A DNA stretch of 64,000 nt from Streptomyces sp. f51 (GTDB lineage: Bacteria; Actinomycetota; Actinomycetes; Streptomycetales; Streptomycetaceae): the NCBI RefSeq assembly GCF_037940415.1, contig NZ_CP149798.1:7349001-7413000 (forward strand), in the 5' to 3' direction. Shown in pieces: positions 22,377 to 30,164 of the stretch (position 1 is the first letter of the stretch; every line of letters starts with the position of its first letter). The notes under the pieces are model-generated. The model was not told the origin of the DNA, searched no databases, and saw nothing but the letters and a program-made list of their open reading frames with translations. The position numbers and the translations under genes are program-made.

Positions 22377-24977
22377 TCAGGACAGGATCTCGACGTAGCC
22401 GTCGGTGCCGTGCACCCTGATCCGCTGCCCGTCCCGGATCCGCCGGGTCGCCCGGTCCACACCCACGACGGCCGGCAGACCGTACTCCCTCGCGATCACC
22501 GCGCCATGGGTCATCAGGCCGCCCACCTCCGTCACCAGGCCCGCGACGGCGACGAACAGCGGCGACCAGCTCGGGTCCGTGAACGGAGTGACCAGGATGT
22601 CGCCCGCCTCCAGATCGGCGTCCGCCATGTCGAGGATCACGCGGGCCCTTCCCTCGACCGTTCCCGCGGAGACGGGCAGGCCGACCAGGGCGCCGGCCGG
22701 AACGTCGTCGCGACGGTAGGCCCCGCTGACGGCCTCACCGTCCGAGGTCAGCACCCGGGGCGGGGTGAGCGCCCCGTAGGACCGGAACGCCTCCTTGCGC
22801 CGCCGCACGAGCCGTTCGTCCACCCGGTGCGTGCGGGCCACCTCGTGGAACTCCTCGAACGTCAGATGGAAGACGTCCTCCCGCTCGCGGAGGACCCCGG
22901 CCCGCACGAGCCGGTCGGCCTCCTCCAGCAGGGCGCGTTTGTAGACGAAGGAGCGGCTGACGATGCCGTACTTTGGATACTCCCGGTACCCGGCGAAGGC
23001 CCTGACCTGGTCGATCATCCGCTTCGTCGCGTCCGCCCTGCGGTCACCGTCCGGCAGTTGCCGCAGGCGTGCCAGCACCTCCCGTTCCTTCTCCGCCGCC
23101 TTCCGCCGCCCCTGCTCGAAGCGCCGCCGGGCGGCGCCCGGTTCGAAGTTCCTGACGTTGTCGAGGATCACGGGCACCAGCGTGGCGGGGCGCTCGCGCC
23201 ACCGGGGCCGGGTGATGTCGATCTCGCCGACGCAGCGCATTCCGTACCGGTCGAGATAGGCCTCGATGGCGTCGCGGGCCTCGGCACCGCCCGCGACCTT
23301 CGCCAGCTCGTCCAGGAAGCCGTCGTCCTCGACGTCCCGCAGGAACGCCACCACGTCGGGCCGCGCCCGGATCACGTCGGCGACGTCGAGCAGCTCAAGT
23401 CCCATCTCCGAGGTGATGTTGTCGGGGGCGGACAGCGTCAGCGTGTCGGCCGCGTTCTTCTCGCCCAGCCATTCCAGCAGCCTGTCGTTCAGCCACCAGG
23501 TGGCCTCCATCCCCGCCATGATCGCCTGGATGTTCAGCGGATCCCCGAGGACCCGCCTGTGCTCCGCGAAGGCCTCCAGCAGGTACGCGAACAGCTCCGG
23601 TCCGGTCTTCGCGCGGATACCGTGCTCCAGAGCCGCGACGGACGCCCTGCTGCGCTCGATCAGTTCGGTGACGATGCCCGGATCGGCCTCGGTGGGGACG
23701 GCGGGCACCTCTCCCGCCCGCGGGCCGGCAGGGCCCGCGTCCGGGAGCGGGGGGACGAGACCACTGTGTTCGAGGACGGTCTCCAACGCGTCCCTGACCA
23801 GCGGATCACCTCGTCCCATGACCTCCAGGAGCGCGGCGCGGCTCGCGGGCGAGGCCAGGCGCGGGGCGACGTCGACGAACAGCCGTCCGCCGGCCTCGTG
23901 CATCGGCACCATCGCCGTCAGCCGCCACAGGGAGAGCCCCAGGGGCTTCATGGGGTCGGTCATCATCTGCTGATGGCCGACGGACACGTAGACGTGGTTC
24001 TCCTCGTCGTCCCGCTCGGGAACGGGGAACAGGGTCGTGATCGGCCGGCTCTGGACGATCCGGAAGCCGTCCTCGGCCAGACACCATTCGATGTCCTGGG
24101 GGCGGCCGAAGTGCGCCTCGATCCTCCGCCCCAGCTCCACGAGCCGCACGACCTGGTCGTCCGTCAGCGCCGGCAGTTCCCGCCGACGCGGCTCGATCTC
24201 CGCTTCGCGCGTGCCGCCGCCCGGCAGGGCGTGCAGGGCACGGTGCTTGGCGGCGATCGTCCGGGCGACGACCTCGCCGTCGCGCACCGTGAAGACGTCC
24301 GGGTTCACCAGTCCCGACACCAGGGCCTCGCCCAGGCCGAACCCGGCGTCCACCGTGGCGACCCTGCGGTTCCCCGTCACGGGGTCGGCCGTGAACAGGA
24401 TGCCGGACGCGTCCGGGAACACCATCCGCTGGACGACCACGGCCATGTGGACCGTCCGGTGGTCGATGCCGTTCCGCCGGCGGTAGGTCACGGCCCGCTC
24501 GGTGAAAAGCGAGGCCCAGCACCGGCTGATGTGCCGGAGGATCTCCTCAGGGCCCATGACGTTCAGATACGTGTCCTGCTGGCCGGCGAACGACGCCGTC
24601 GGCAGGTCCTCCGCCGTCGCGCTGGAGCGGACCGCGTACGCGGCCCCCCGGCCCAGCCGGGCGAGCGCGCCGGTGATCACCTCCGCGAGATCGGCCGGGA
24701 CGGCCGTGCCCTCGATGCCTTCCCGGATCCGGGCGCTGAGCGTGCGGACGGCCTCCCGGTCGTCCGGGCTCACCCGCGACAGCTCGTCGAGCGGCCCGTC
24801 GATCGACGGCGCCGACGCCATGATCCGCCGGAAGGCGGCCGTCGTCACGCAGAAGCCGTCCGGCACGCGCGTGCCCTCGATCCGCGTCAGCGCGCCCAGG
24901 TGCGCGCCCTTGCCGCCGACGTCCGCGATCCGCGTCGCGTCGAGGTCTTGAAGATCCAGCACGTACTGCTCTGTCAT
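22377..24977 (-). CDS. rph: Rifampin phosphotransferase
   Basis: Enzyme of 866 aa that transfers the beta-phosphate of ATP to the C21 hydroxyl of rifamycins, inactivating them. N-terminal ATP-binding (PEP-synthase-like) domain with GGKG (K23) and AVRSSATAEDLP (R117), then QSRPIT; a rifamycin-binding middle with Trp- and Leu-rich helices; and a swivelling His domain with catalytic H824 in LMTHGAVIAREYGLPAVVGV. Length and residue numbers match the characterised Listeria enzyme (867 aa, R117, H825). Start ATG 24977 follows GGAGG. A rifamycin-associated element lies about 230 bp upstream, so expression is expected to be induced by rifamycins. Confidence 0.93.
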   Translation of the reverse strand: MTEQYVLDLQDLDATRIADVGGKGAHLGALTRIEGTRVPDGFCVTTAAFRRIMASAPSIDGPLDELSRVSPDDREAVRTLSARIREGIEGTAVPADLAEVITGALARLGRGAAYAVRSSATAEDLPTASFAGQQDTYLNVMGPEEILRHISRCWASLFTERAVTYRRRNGIDHRTVHMAVVVQRMVFPDASGILFTADPVTGNRRVATVDAGFGLGEALVSGLVNPDVFTVRDGEVVARTIAAKHRALHALPGGGTREAEIEPRRRELPALTDDQVVRLVELGRRIEAHFGRPQDIEWCLAEDGFRIVQSRPITTLFPVPERDDEENHVYVSVGHQQMMTDPMKPLGLSLWRLTAMVPMHEAGGRLFVDVAPRLASPASRAALLEVMGRGDPLVRDALETVLEHSGLVPPLPDAGPAGPRAGEVPAVPTEADPGIVTELIERSRASVAALEHGIRAKTGPELFAYLLEAFAEHRRVLGDPLNIQAIMAGMEATWWLNDRLLEWLGEKNAADTLTLSAPDNITSEMGLELLDVADVIRARPDVVAFLRDVEDDGFLDELAKVAGGAEARDAIEAYLDRYGMRCVGEIDITRPRWRERPATLVPVILDNVRNFEPGAARRRFEQGRRKAAEKEREVLARLRQLPDGDRRADATKRMIDQVRAFAGYREYPKYGIVSRSFVYKRALLEEADRLVRAGVLREREDVFHLTFEEFHEVARTHRVDERLVRRRKEAFRSYGALTPPRVLTSDGEAVSGAYRRDDVPAGALVGLPVSAGTVEGRARVILDMADADLEAGDILVTPFTDPSWSPLFVAVAGLVTEVGGLMTHGAVIAREYGLPAVVGVDRATRRIRDGQRIRVHGTDGYVEILS

Positions 24978-25249
24978 CGCGATGCCTCCGAGGCAGCCGT
25001 GCTCCGTCGTCCCGCGCTGTCCGATCGCGTCACGGGCGCCTCCCACTCTGTCGAACCCCTTGTCGTGCACGTTCTCATCCCTGAACCCCTCCGGCCCGCC
25101 CGCTGACGACCCGTCCGGTGACGAGTCGTCCGGCCGCTCTTGCCGGGCGGAGCACCGACGCGTCCGCGCAGGCCGGGGCACAGGCCGACGATTGTGCGCC
25201 CGGACCGGGGCCTTGCGGCAAGCCCCCCTGTGCGCTATACGTTGAGAGA
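24978..25249. other. Leader and promoter region of rph
   Basis: About 270 bp between rph and the MerR-methyltransferase terminator. The rph promoter must lie between 24978 and about 25206; no -10/-35 pair stands out. The RAE occupies its far end. No separate gene is supported. Confidence 0.5.
25207..25226 (-). promoter_or_regulatory. Rifamycin-associated element (RAE)
   Basis: On the minus strand GGGGCTTGCCGCAAGGCCCC, an imperfect inverted repeat closely matching the RAE known upstream of rifamycin-inactivating genes in actinobacteria. It is about 230 bp before the rph start, in the range reported for RAE-controlled genes. Confidence 0.8.
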
Positions 25250-25273
25250 GGCAAGGAGAGGGCTCTCCTTGCC
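25250..25273 (-). terminator. Terminator of MerR-methyltransferase gene
   Basis: Perfect 11-bp arms GGCAAGGAGAG / CTCTCCTTGCC separated by GG, 16 nt past the stop of the fusion gene and just before the rph control region. It would insulate rph from readthrough. Confidence 0.7.
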
Positions 25274-25288
25274 TTCGCCATGTCCGTA

Positions 25289-26404
25289 TCAGGCGACGAG
25301 CAGGCGCAGCCCGAGTTCCGCCGTGTCCAGGGCGAGCAGGTCGCCGTTGCGGTCGGCCCACCGGCCCGAGGCGAGGTCGTCGCGCAGCCCCGTCACGGCC
25401 CGCCGCTCGGCCTGCGGTCCGACCCTGGTCCACACCGACACCGCGCGACGCACGGACTCCTCCAGGTACGCCTCGGGCCGGCGCCAGTGCGCCTCGAAGA
25501 AGCCGTCGGCGCAGTCCCACGGAATGAGCACGGGCTCCGCCCGGCCCCCGACCGCACGCGCCAGTTCGGCCAGGGAAGGCCAGTCGGCGACGAGACCCGA
25601 GACCTCGGGCAGATAGTCGCGGGTGAGCCAGAACCGCTCGCGCCACGCCGCGTCGCTGCCGTCGTGCGTGAACACCACCACGCGCCGGGCCACGCGCCGC
25701 ATCTCGCGCAGCCCGGCGATGGGGTCCCGCCAGTGATGAACGGTGCTGAAGGCCATGGCCGCGTCGAAGGCCCCGTCCTCGAACGGGAGGCGCTCCGCGT
25801 CGGCGGCCACACACGGAGCCGAGCCCGCCGGACGCTGTGCCCGCATCACCGCCGACGGTTCCACCGCGGTCACTTCGCGGTCCGGGGGTTCGTACGAACC
25901 GGTGCCCGCGCCGACGTTCAGTACCGTTCGCGCGTCCCCGAGCGCCTCCCAGACCCGGGCGGCGATCCGCGGCTCGGTCCGCCGCGTCGCCGGGTAGGCG
26001 GAGCCGATGGTGTCGTACAACCGCGCCCCGAACATGGTGAGTTGCTCCTCCGGTGTCGTCCCGATCCCCATGGCCCGTGCCTCCAGTTCCCTGTCGATCG
26101 CGATGACGGCCGCCGTCGCCCGGTCCCGTTGTCGCAGCAACAGGCCGCGCAACCGGCGCAGATGGGCGACCGCGTCCGTTCCGGGGTCGTCGACCAGCCG
26201 CGCGATCTCGCTCAGTCCGAAGCCGAGTCGCCGGTAGGCGAGCACCTCCCGGAGCCGCTCCACGTCGCCCGCCGCGTACGCCCGGTATCCGGCCGGAGTC
26301 CGCGCGGACGGCCGTACGAGACCGATCGCGTCGTAGTGATGCAGCGTGCGGACGCTCACACCGGCGAACTCCGCCACGCGTCCCACGGTCAGGTGTTCCT
26401 CCAC
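25289..26404 (-). CDS. MerR-type DNA-binding domain fused to SAM-dependent methyltransferase
   Basis: 371 aa from GTG 26404. Residues 3-70 are a MerR winged helix (LTVGRVAEFAGVSVRTLHHYDAIGLVRPSARTPAGYRAY, then GFGLSEIARLVDD), 75-112 a coiled dimerisation helix. Residues 130-250 form a class I methyltransferase with motif I VLNVGAGTGSYEPPD, the acidic AVEPSAVM, and PFEDGAFDAAMAFSTVHHW. The C-terminal domain (about 255-371) is helical and may bind substrate. A ligand-responsive regulator that also methylates, or an autoregulated methyltransferase, is suggested. A -35 TTGACC with 19-bp spacing places the transcription start at the GTG, so the mRNA is probably leaderless. An upstream GTG at 26431 is possible but overlaps the operator. 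Confidence 0.85.
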   Translation of the reverse strand: MEEHLTVGRVAEFAGVSVRTLHHYDAIGLVRPSARTPAGYRAYAAGDVERLREVLAYRRLGFGLSEIARLVDDPGTDAVAHLRRLRGLLLRQRDRATAAVIAIDRELEARAMGIGTTPEEQLTMFGARLYDTIGSAYPATRRTEPRIAARVWEALGDARTVLNVGAGTGSYEPPDREVTAVEPSAVMRAQRPAGSAPCVAADAERLPFEDGAFDAAMAFSTVHHWRDPIAGLREMRRVARRVVVFTHDGSDAAWRERFWLTRDYLPEVSGLVADWPSLAELARAVGGRAEPVLIPWDCADGFFEAHWRRPEAYLEESVRRAVSVWTRVGPQAERRAVTGLRDDLASGRWADRNGDLLALDTAELGLRLLVA

Positions 26405-26411
26405 ACCCCCG

Positions 26412-26442
26412 ACGATGCGGCATGACGTCACGTGAGGGTCAA
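26412..26442 (-). promoter_or_regulatory. MerR-type promoter/operator
   Basis: Minus-strand -35 TTGACC (26442-26437) and weak -10 CATCGT (26417-26412) are 19 bp apart, the elongated spacing typical of MerR-activated promoters. The spacer holds TCACGTGA (26428-26435) flanked by TGAC/GTCA arms. The start codon at 26404 coincides with the expected transcription start. Confidence 0.55.
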
Positions 26443-26539
26443 GGTCTCGGGTTCCGCAGCCGTACGCGGCATTGGTGGGGACTTGTCAACTCGGCGGGAG
26501 CGCCTTGATAGTTGTCCCGTTCGACGCGGGTCGGGGCGG

Positions 26540-27058
26540 ATGACGGGGAGCAGGCCTTTGAGGCGGGACGAGAGCGTGGCGGAACTCGGCGAGAGACGCG
26601 GGAGCTATCCGATAGCGGGTGTCACCGGGGCCCTGCTTCAGATGTTCCGGCGGTTCGCCGTGATCTTCTGCCTCGTCGTGCTGGGATTCCTGATCTTCAA
26701 GAGGCCCGACGGCGGGCTCTCCAAAGGGCTGATCACGGTGGCCGTGATCCTCGGTCTGGTCGGTCTGCGGGCCGCCTGGGTCCGGGTGTCCGTGCGGCTC
26801 GGGGTGCGCGTGTGTCACCTCCACACCGGTGGCCTCGCCGTCACCGGTCTCTTCGGCCGGCTGAAGCACGTCGTGCCGTGGGACCGGATCACCGTCCTGA
26901 AGCACATGTCCAACATGTCGCCCCTGCTCACCTTCCACCGGTTCGAGCTGGTGCGCCGCGACGCCGGGACGGTGGCGATCCTCGTCCTCCAGGCGAAACC
27001 GGAGTTCGTGCCGGCCCTGAAGAGGGCGTCGGCCCTGGGCGGCATGCGGGAGGAATGA
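26540..27058 (+). CDS. Two-TM membrane protein with PH-like/DUF domain
   Basis: 172 aa from ATG 26540 (GTG 26432 would start inside the MerR operator). Two hydrophobic segments at about 37-54 and 62-80 are followed by a soluble domain rich in beta strands (VSVRLGVRVCHLHTGGLAVTGLFGRLKHVVPWDRITVLKHM). This order, a TM hairpin then a PH-like domain, is common in small actinobacterial membrane proteins with bPH domains. No catalytic residues are evident. Divergent from the MerR-methyltransferase gene. Confidence 0.65.
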   Translation: MTGSRPLRRDESVAELGERRGSYPIAGVTGALLQMFRRFAVIFCLVVLGFLIFKRPDGGLSKGLITVAVILGLVGLRAAWVRVSVRLGVRVCHLHTGGLAVTGLFGRLKHVVPWDRITVLKHMSNMSPLLTFHRFELVRRDAGTVAILVLQAKPEFVPALKRASALGGMREE

Positions 27059-27089
27059 CTGCGGGGCCGTGTGCGCGCCCGACGGGTCG

Positions 27090-27467
27090 TCAGATGCGCC
27101 GGGACCGGATCACGTCGGCCGCGCCGAACACGTCCTTCTTGCCCGCGATGAGGTCCTTGCACAGGTCCACGAGTTCCCCGTAGGGGCTGTCGAGTCCTTC
27201 GCCGCTGGCGTGCATGTAGGCGATGGTGACGGCGCACGCGAAGCGGACGTTGAGCGAGGGAAGGGGCCGCAGCAGGAGCAGGGTGTGCAGCAGCGCCGCC
27301 GCGCGCCACGAAGCGTCGGGATCGACGCCCAGGCGCGGCGGATCCACACGGTGCCGCGCCACCGCCGCGACGAGCGCGGAGAAGTCGCTGATGTGGGGCT
27401 GGTCGGGGAGTGCCGCCTCGTGCTGCCGCAGGAGCCAGCGCACGTCGATGTGGACGACGGGAGCCAT
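27090..27467 (-). CDS. Doc/Fic-like toxin of a toxin-antitoxin pair
   Basis: 125 aa, start ATG 27467. Pattern WLLRQHEAALPDQPHISDFSALVAAVARHRVDPP and ASWRAAALLHTLLLLRPLPSLNVRFACAVTIAYMHASGEGL resembles the small Streptomyces Doc-type toxin family, including the helix that in Fic proteins carries HxFx(D/N)GNGR. Here that motif is absent: LNVRFACAVTI has N but no His or GNGR, so AMPylation or phosphorylation chemistry is doubtful. It lies 4 nt after the antitoxin-like gene, a typical TA operon with antitoxin first. Target in the cell unknown. Confidence 0.7.
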   Translation of the reverse strand: MAPVVHIDVRWLLRQHEAALPDQPHISDFSALVAAVARHRVDPPRLGVDPDASWRAAALLHTLLLLRPLPSLNVRFACAVTIAYMHASGEGLDSPYGELVDLCKDLIAGKKDVFGAADVIRSRRI

Positions 27468-27471
27468 GGGT

Positions 27472-27723
27472 TCAGGCGGCCCTGCCCGTCGTGCGGGTGA
27501 GCGGACCGTCGTCGATGCCCGCGGCGGCGATGGCCTCGGCGAGCGCCGGATCGTCGAAGACGCTCCGGAAGACCGCGGCACCCTCCTGGAGCGCCCGGTG
27601 GTGGGCGATCGCGCCGGCGGTGGAGGCCCGCACGAACGCCTTCATCGGGATGTTCTGCTCCTGGGCGATCGCCCGCAGGTCCGCGAGTTCCGCCTCGGAG
27701 AATTCCACGTTGAGTGCTGCCAT
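27472..27723 (-). CDS. Antitoxin, CopG/Arc-like
   Basis: 83 aa. Short acidic protein with a ribbon-helix-helix-like N-terminus (ALNVEFSEAELADLRAIAQEQNIPMKAFVRASTAGAIAHHRALQ): beta strand, helix A, helix B. RHH antitoxins bind their own operator. The C-terminal 40 residues would bind the Doc-like toxin encoded 4 nt downstream. ATG 27723; a longer frame to 27762 exists but overlaps non-coding sequence before the MarR gene. Expected to neutralise the toxin and repress the operon. Confidence 0.7.
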   Translation of the reverse strand: MAALNVEFSEAELADLRAIAQEQNIPMKAFVRASTAGAIAHHRALQEGAAVFRSVFDDPALAEAIAAAGIDDGPLTRTTGRAA

Positions 27724-27758
27724 GACGGCAGGGTACCGCCGAGGTACCCCGAGCTCAA

Positions 27759-28349
27759 TCATCCCAGCTCAGGGCGCGTACGCGAGGTACCTCCCGGGGT
27801 TCCGGGCCCCCGGGTGACCGGCTCGGCGGCACCGCGCGGGTGCTCCAGGCGGGAGAGCCAGGCGGTGAGCAGCGGCTCCAGGGCCTCGGCCTCGGCCGGG
27901 GTCAGCAGATCCAGCAGGCGGCGTTCGTTGCGCATGTGGTCGGTGAACGCCTGGTCGATCAGGTCGCGTCCGGGGGCGGTGAGGGCGACGATCCGGCCGC
28001 GCTGGTCGTCTCCGGAACGGCGGCGGGTGACGAGTCCGGCCCGCTCCAGGCGGTCGATCCGTTTCGTCATCGCGCCGGTGGTGACCATCGTGTGGGCGGC
28101 GAGTTCGCCGGGCGCCCGTTCGTAGGGTTCACCGGCCCGGCGCAGTGCGCACAGGACGTCGAACTCGCCCTCGCCCAGTCCGTAGCGGTCGTAGACGAGG
28201 CGCAGTTCCTCGCCGAGTCGGTCGGCCAGGCGGTGCAGCCGGCCGATCACTCCCTGTGGGGTGATGTCGAGGTCGGGCCGCTCGCGGCGCCACTCCGCCT
28301 GGATGCCCGCGACGCGGTCGAGAGGTTCTCCGTGCTCCATGCCCACCAT
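27759..28349 (-). CDS. MarR-family transcriptional regulator
   Basis: 196 aa from ATG 28349, preceded by GGAAG (ATG 28340 also possible). MarR winged helix: LGEGEFDVLCALRRAGEPYERAPGELAAHTMVTTGAMTKRIDRLERAGLVTRRRSGDDQRGRIVALTAPGRDLIDQAF, about 58-135. Dimer helices flank it, and a Pro/Gly-rich tail follows from about 173. Its divergent neighbour is the EamA exporter, with two CTTCCnnGGAAG palindromes between the start codons. Most likely represses both genes until a phenolic or drug-like ligand binds. Confidence 0.9.
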   Translation of the reverse strand: MVGMEHGEPLDRVAGIQAEWRRERPDLDITPQGVIGRLHRLADRLGEELRLVYDRYGLGEGEFDVLCALRRAGEPYERAPGELAAHTMVTTGAMTKRIDRLERAGLVTRRRSGDDQRGRIVALTAPGRDLIDQAFTDHMRNERRLLDLLTPAEAEALEPLLTAWLSRLEHPRGAAEPVTRGPGTPGGTSRTRPELG

Positions 28350-28354
28350 CCTAT

Positions 28355-28366
28355 CTTCCCGGGAAG
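28355..28366. promoter_or_regulatory. MarR operator site 1
   Basis: Perfect palindrome CTTCCCGGGAAG, centre 28360.5. It shares CTTCCnnGGAAG with site 2, centre to centre 21 bp, that is two helical turns. It lies next to the minus-strand MarR start. Confidence 0.7.
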
Positions 28367-28370
28367 GTAT

Positions 28371-28392
28371 ATTGGCTTCCATGGAAGCCAAT
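28371..28392. promoter_or_regulatory. MarR operator site 2, overlapping EamA start codon
   Basis: Perfect 22-bp palindrome with half site ATTGGCTTCCA and core CTTCCATGGAAG. The ATG of the exporter gene lies at its centre, so a bound repressor would also block translation initiation sequences at DNA level and likely the transcription start. Same spacing face of the helix as site 1. Confidence 0.7.
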
Positions 28393-29295
28393 CTGCGGTG
28401 GGTGGCCGTGACGGCGTTCGCGCCGGTGGCCTGGGGGACCAACTACTTCGTGACGCACGAGTACCTGCCGGCCGACCGGCCGCTGTACGGGGCGGCTCTG
28501 CGGGCCCTGCCCGCCGGACTCGTCCTGCTCGCCCTGTGCCGGCGGCTGCCGCGCGGCGCCTGGTGGTGGCGCTCCGCGGTGCTCGGCCTGCTCAACATGA
28601 GCGTGTTCTTCGTCCTCGTCTACACGGCTTCCCAGCTGCTGCCGACGAGCGTGGCCTCGACCGTCATGGCGGTCGCGCCCCTGACGATGATGCTCATCGC
28701 CTGGCCCCTGGTGTCCGAACGGCCCCGGGCCGCCCATCTGGCCGGCGCCGTGGTCGGGCTCGCGGGGGTCTGCCTCTTGCTGCTCACCGGGGTGGACGAG
28801 GTGAGCGTCCCGGGTGTCCTCGCCTCGGCCGCCGCCATGCTGGTCTCGTCCTTCGGGTACATCCTGGCCAAACGGTGGAACGCCGGTGCGGACGTGCTCG
28901 CCTCGACCGCCTGGCAGCTCACCGCCGGAGGTGTGTTCCTGCTGCCGGTCGCCGCGGTCGTCGAAGGCGCTCCGCCCGCGCTCCCCGGGCCGACGCTCCT
29001 CGCGTTCGGCTACGTCACCCTGATCGCCACCGCGCTCGCCTTCGCCGCCTGGTTCACCGGGCTGAGGCATCTGCCCACGGGGACCGTCGGACTGATCGGA
29101 CTGCTCAATCCCGTCACCGGAGTGCTGCTCGGCACGGTGGTCGCCGGTGAGGTGCTGACCGTTCAGCAACTGGGCGGGCTCGTCCTGGTCCTGGCCGGAG
29201 TCGTCCTCGGCAGGCCCAGGCGTGCGGGGGGACGCGGAGCGGCGCGGGTGCCCGGGCGCGGACGGCCGACGGTCCCGACGCCACCAGGGCGATGA
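28381..29295 (+). CDS. EamA-family (DMT) transporter
   Basis: 304-aa membrane protein, ten predicted TM helices in two EamA repeats: first from WVAVTAFAPVAWGTNYFVTHEYLPADRPLYGAALRALPAGLVLLAL, second from VLASAAAMLVSSFGYILAKRWNAGADVLASTAWQLTAGGVFLLPVA to GLLNPVTGVLLGTVVAGEVL. Exporter of metabolites or amino-acid-like compounds is the family norm. Its start codon is inside the operator palindrome, and the MarR gene is divergent, so export is probably induced by the MarR ligand. A polar, Gly/Arg-rich tail follows the last helix. Confidence 0.9.
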   Translation: MEANLRWVAVTAFAPVAWGTNYFVTHEYLPADRPLYGAALRALPAGLVLLALCRRLPRGAWWWRSAVLGLLNMSVFFVLVYTASQLLPTSVASTVMAVAPLTMMLIAWPLVSERPRAAHLAGAVVGLAGVCLLLLTGVDEVSVPGVLASAAAMLVSSFGYILAKRWNAGADVLASTAWQLTAGGVFLLPVAAVVEGAPPALPGPTLLAFGYVTLIATALAFAAWFTGLRHLPTGTVGLIGLLNPVTGVLLGTVVAGEVLTVQQLGGLVLVLAGVVLGRPRRAGGRGAARVPGRGRPTVPTPPGR

Positions 29296-29317
29296 GGCCC
29301 GCGTCGGGAAGGGGTCG

Positions 29318-30049
29318 CTATCCGTCCCTCCGTACGAGGAACTCGTTGCCGTCGGGGTCGAGCAGCGGGACCCCCTCGCCCGGGACCTCCGTATCGGCGG
29401 CGTGTGCCGCGCCGAGCGAGATCAGGCGATCGATCTCGGCGTCGAGAGAACCGGCAGGAACGGTCAGCTCGAAGAACAGCCGGTTCGCGCCGGTCTTCGG
29501 CGCCACCGGGGGACCACCCCAGGTGATCTTCGTACCGCCGCTCGGCGACTGGATCGCGGTCTCCTGGTCCTGGTCCCAGACCAGCGGCCACCGCAGCGCC
29601 TCGCTCCAGAAGCAGCCGACCTCACGCGTTCCGTCGCAGGCCAGCGCTCCGATGAAGCCGGTGTCGGCCAGGAACTTGTTGCCCGCCTCGATCACGCAGA
29701 ACTCGTTGCCGTCCGGGTCGGCGAGCACCACGTGCCCCTCCTCGGGGCGCTGACCCACGTCGAGGTGCGCGCCGCCGAGTTCCAGGGCCCGGGCCACCGT
29801 CTGCGACTGGGCCTCGGGGGAGACGCTCGTGAGGTCGAAGTGCGCCCTGTTCCGGCCGGACCTGGGCTCCTGGCTCGGCAGGAACCGGATGCCGAACCCG
29901 GCGGCATCGGGCGGCAGGATCGCGATGCCGCCGTCCGGAACGCCGTCGTCGGTGTCGGCCCGCTCCCAGCCCAGGACACCGGACCAGAACGCCGCCAGGT
30001 CCGACGGCCTGGTCGCGCGGAAGCAGATCGCGGACAACTGACTGCTCAT
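29318..30049 (-). CDS. VOC-family protein with two glyoxalase-like modules
   Basis: 243 aa. Two repeats of the vicinal-oxygen-chelate fold: SSQLSAICFRATRPSDLAAFWSGVLGW with LADPDGNEFCVIE, and FIGALACDGTREVGCFWSEALRWPL with LLDPDGNEFLV. Each carries the terminal E of the metal-binding pattern but the His ligands are largely missing in the first module, so it may bind rather than convert ligands. VOC proteins include glyoxalases, dioxygenases and resistance proteins. ATG 30049 starts the first module in the right place; a longer ORF to 30160 is unlikely. Converges with the EamA gene. Confidence 0.85.
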   Translation of the reverse strand: MSSQLSAICFRATRPSDLAAFWSGVLGWERADTDDGVPDGGIAILPPDAAGFGIRFLPSQEPRSGRNRAHFDLTSVSPEAQSQTVARALELGGAHLDVGQRPEEGHVVLADPDGNEFCVIEAGNKFLADTGFIGALACDGTREVGCFWSEALRWPLVWDQDQETAIQSPSGGTKITWGGPPVAPKTGANRLFFELTVPAGSLDAEIDRLISLGAAHAADTEVPGEGVPLLDPDGNEFLVRRDG

Positions 30050-30164
30050 ACCCGTGCATCTCCGATCCGCTGACGCCGACTCGACGAACGTGCCCGGCGG
30101 GCGCGTGCAGCCTAGAGATGGCCGTCCGGCCGCCGCATCCCATTTCCGCCGCGGGGGCATCTGT

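Noticed and set aside
22410..25106. 898-codon plus-strand open frame antisense to rph
   Set aside because: Arises from GC-biased codons on the opposite strand of a clear enzyme gene; no ribosome-binding site or protein-like composition.
24978..26423. N-terminal extension of rph to 26423 (1348 codons)
   Set aside because: The extra 480 codons overlap the MerR-methyltransferase gene in another frame, cross a terminator and the RAE, and the family length fits the ATG at 24977.
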